This document shows positions 63,150 to 64,000 of a stretch of 64,000 nt of DNA, one piece after another; the stretch's first letter is position 1; every line of letters begins with the position of its first letter. Position numbers and translations under genes: made by a program. Below the pieces are notes generated by a model that saw only the letters and a list, made by a program, of their open reading frames with translations, did not search any database and was not told the origin of the DNA. The stretch covers positions 8,805,632-8,869,631 of the forward strand of contig NC_089493.1 in the NCBI RefSeq assembly GCF_036850765.1, in the 5' to 3' direction. Origin of the DNA: Saccopteryx bilineata. Its lineage: Eukaryota > Chordata > Mammalia > Chiroptera > Emballonuridae.

Positions 63150-64000
63150 CGTGTGCCCTGGAGCAGGGCGCGTCTTAAGTTCTTTTCTTTCTCTTTCATT
63201 TGGAAACTCTGGACTCACGTTCCAGTGTTCACTTGACAGGGAAGACTAAAATTCGTGATTGATCTGAGGAGGAGGTAAAGCCTGCAGCCTTGGCCTCTTT
63301 TGAAATGTTGGCGTTGATGTGGGGTGACATAATCCTCTACTGCAAAGAAGACCTGTTGCTTTGGAATTCCGGGTCCTGGATACCCGAACGACTGTGTGTG
63401 TGTGTGTAGGCGCGCGCGTGTAGGGGGTTGGTTCCTACTGAGCAGCCAGTTGCCCTTTGGTCCATGGTGCTCAGCTGATTTAGGGGTTACTTCCTAACAG
63501 TTCCAAAAGATCTCTGGAAGTGGGTGGGGTCTGGTGGAATGGGTTGGAGGCAGCGGGGATTCAATCACACACATTTAGATTTTGACCTTTCCCAGTAAGA
63601 GCGTATGTGCAGTTGCCGAGATAAACTGACAAATGATGACATTCTATTTATTTCAGCGGTCATCACATCACAAAGGTCGTGGTGGACTATCACTACTTCT
63701 TGACATTTGTTATCTTGGAAAAGCCTGATTCCATTGAAATATCTTTGTGCTTTAAACATTAACTTGCTGAATGTCAAATGTTTAACAGATGCAGCAATTT
63801 TTATATTTTAAAATACTGATTGCTTTAAAAATGGAGGTGGCCAGGAGCTCCAGAAGACTTGGAGGCTCTGGGCTGTCGAGCACTTAGGTTTGCCTTTGAG
63901 TTACAGCTCTGAAGCCATTTGATGGAGACTGGGACCCACCTTTTAATCTTTCTCAAGCTGTAAAATCGGCTGTAAAGCAGGAGTGGAATCACCATCCTCG
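63150..64000. other. 5' flank of AK7, unassigned
   Basis: No exon of a neighbour gene was recognised. A short GT tract lies at about 63392-63408. Confidence 0.4.

Noticed and set aside
62880..64000. Neighbouring gene upstream of AK7
   Set aside because: I expected a neighbour near this end from gene order in human, but no exon with known wording is visible in the window.

Overview
This is a piece of a mammalian nuclear genome, almost certainly from a bat (Chiroptera). The evidence is its repeat content. It holds many copies of tRNA-headed SINEs of the kinds found in bat genomes, with heads reading CCTGACCTGTGGTGGCGC, CCTGACCAGGCGGTGGCGC or CCCTGGCCGGTTGGCTCAG. It also holds several well-preserved non-autonomous hAT DNA transposons, and such late DNA-transposon activity is a known bat trait. 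I cannot name the species or family.

The window contains one protein-coding gene that I can support, and it appears complete: AK7 (adenylate kinase 7) on the minus strand. The start codon is at 62877-62875 and the stop codon ends at 11367. I placed all 18 coding exons by reading frame, GT-AG splice sites and protein similarity recalled from mammalian AK7. Their lengths sum to 2166 nt, which gives 721 residues plus a stop with no frameshift or internal stop. The domain order is an N-terminal Rossmann-like region, an adenylate kinase core with P-loop and DGFP motif, a charged coiled coil and a C-terminal Dpy-30 motif. The product is an axonemal adenylate kinase of motile cilia and sperm flagella. 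A CpG-rich promoter with three GC boxes lies just upstream. Two X-box-like RFX sites sit 17 and 43 bp before the start codon, as expected for a ciliary gene.

Layout: 1-10.9 kb is the 3' flank of AK7. It holds ancient LINE-like repeats, a pogo-type transposon remnant split by a SINE, a hAT element, antisense L1 fragments around an 0.8-kb CAC/CAT microsatellite, paired SINEs and an L1 3' end. From 11.37 to 62.88 kb lie the AK7 exons and introns. Intronic landmarks are a SINE foldback hairpin in intron 16, a 369-bp solo LTR with 5-bp target duplication in intron 15, a 51-bp minisatellite in intron 14, a 22-unit 25-bp minisatellite in intron 12, two related LTR-like copies, an L2-like stretch in intron 6 and hAT elements with 8-bp duplications in introns 2, 4, 5, 9 and 10. 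From 62.88 to 64 kb lie the promoter and the 5' flank.

I found no second gene, no RNA gene and no operon-like or defence system. Most open frames longer than 60 codons are chance frames in SINEs, microsatellites or minisatellites. The items most worth a second look are the paired X-boxes, the alternating-variant minisatellite, the datable hAT insertions and the SINE hairpin between exons 16 and 17.
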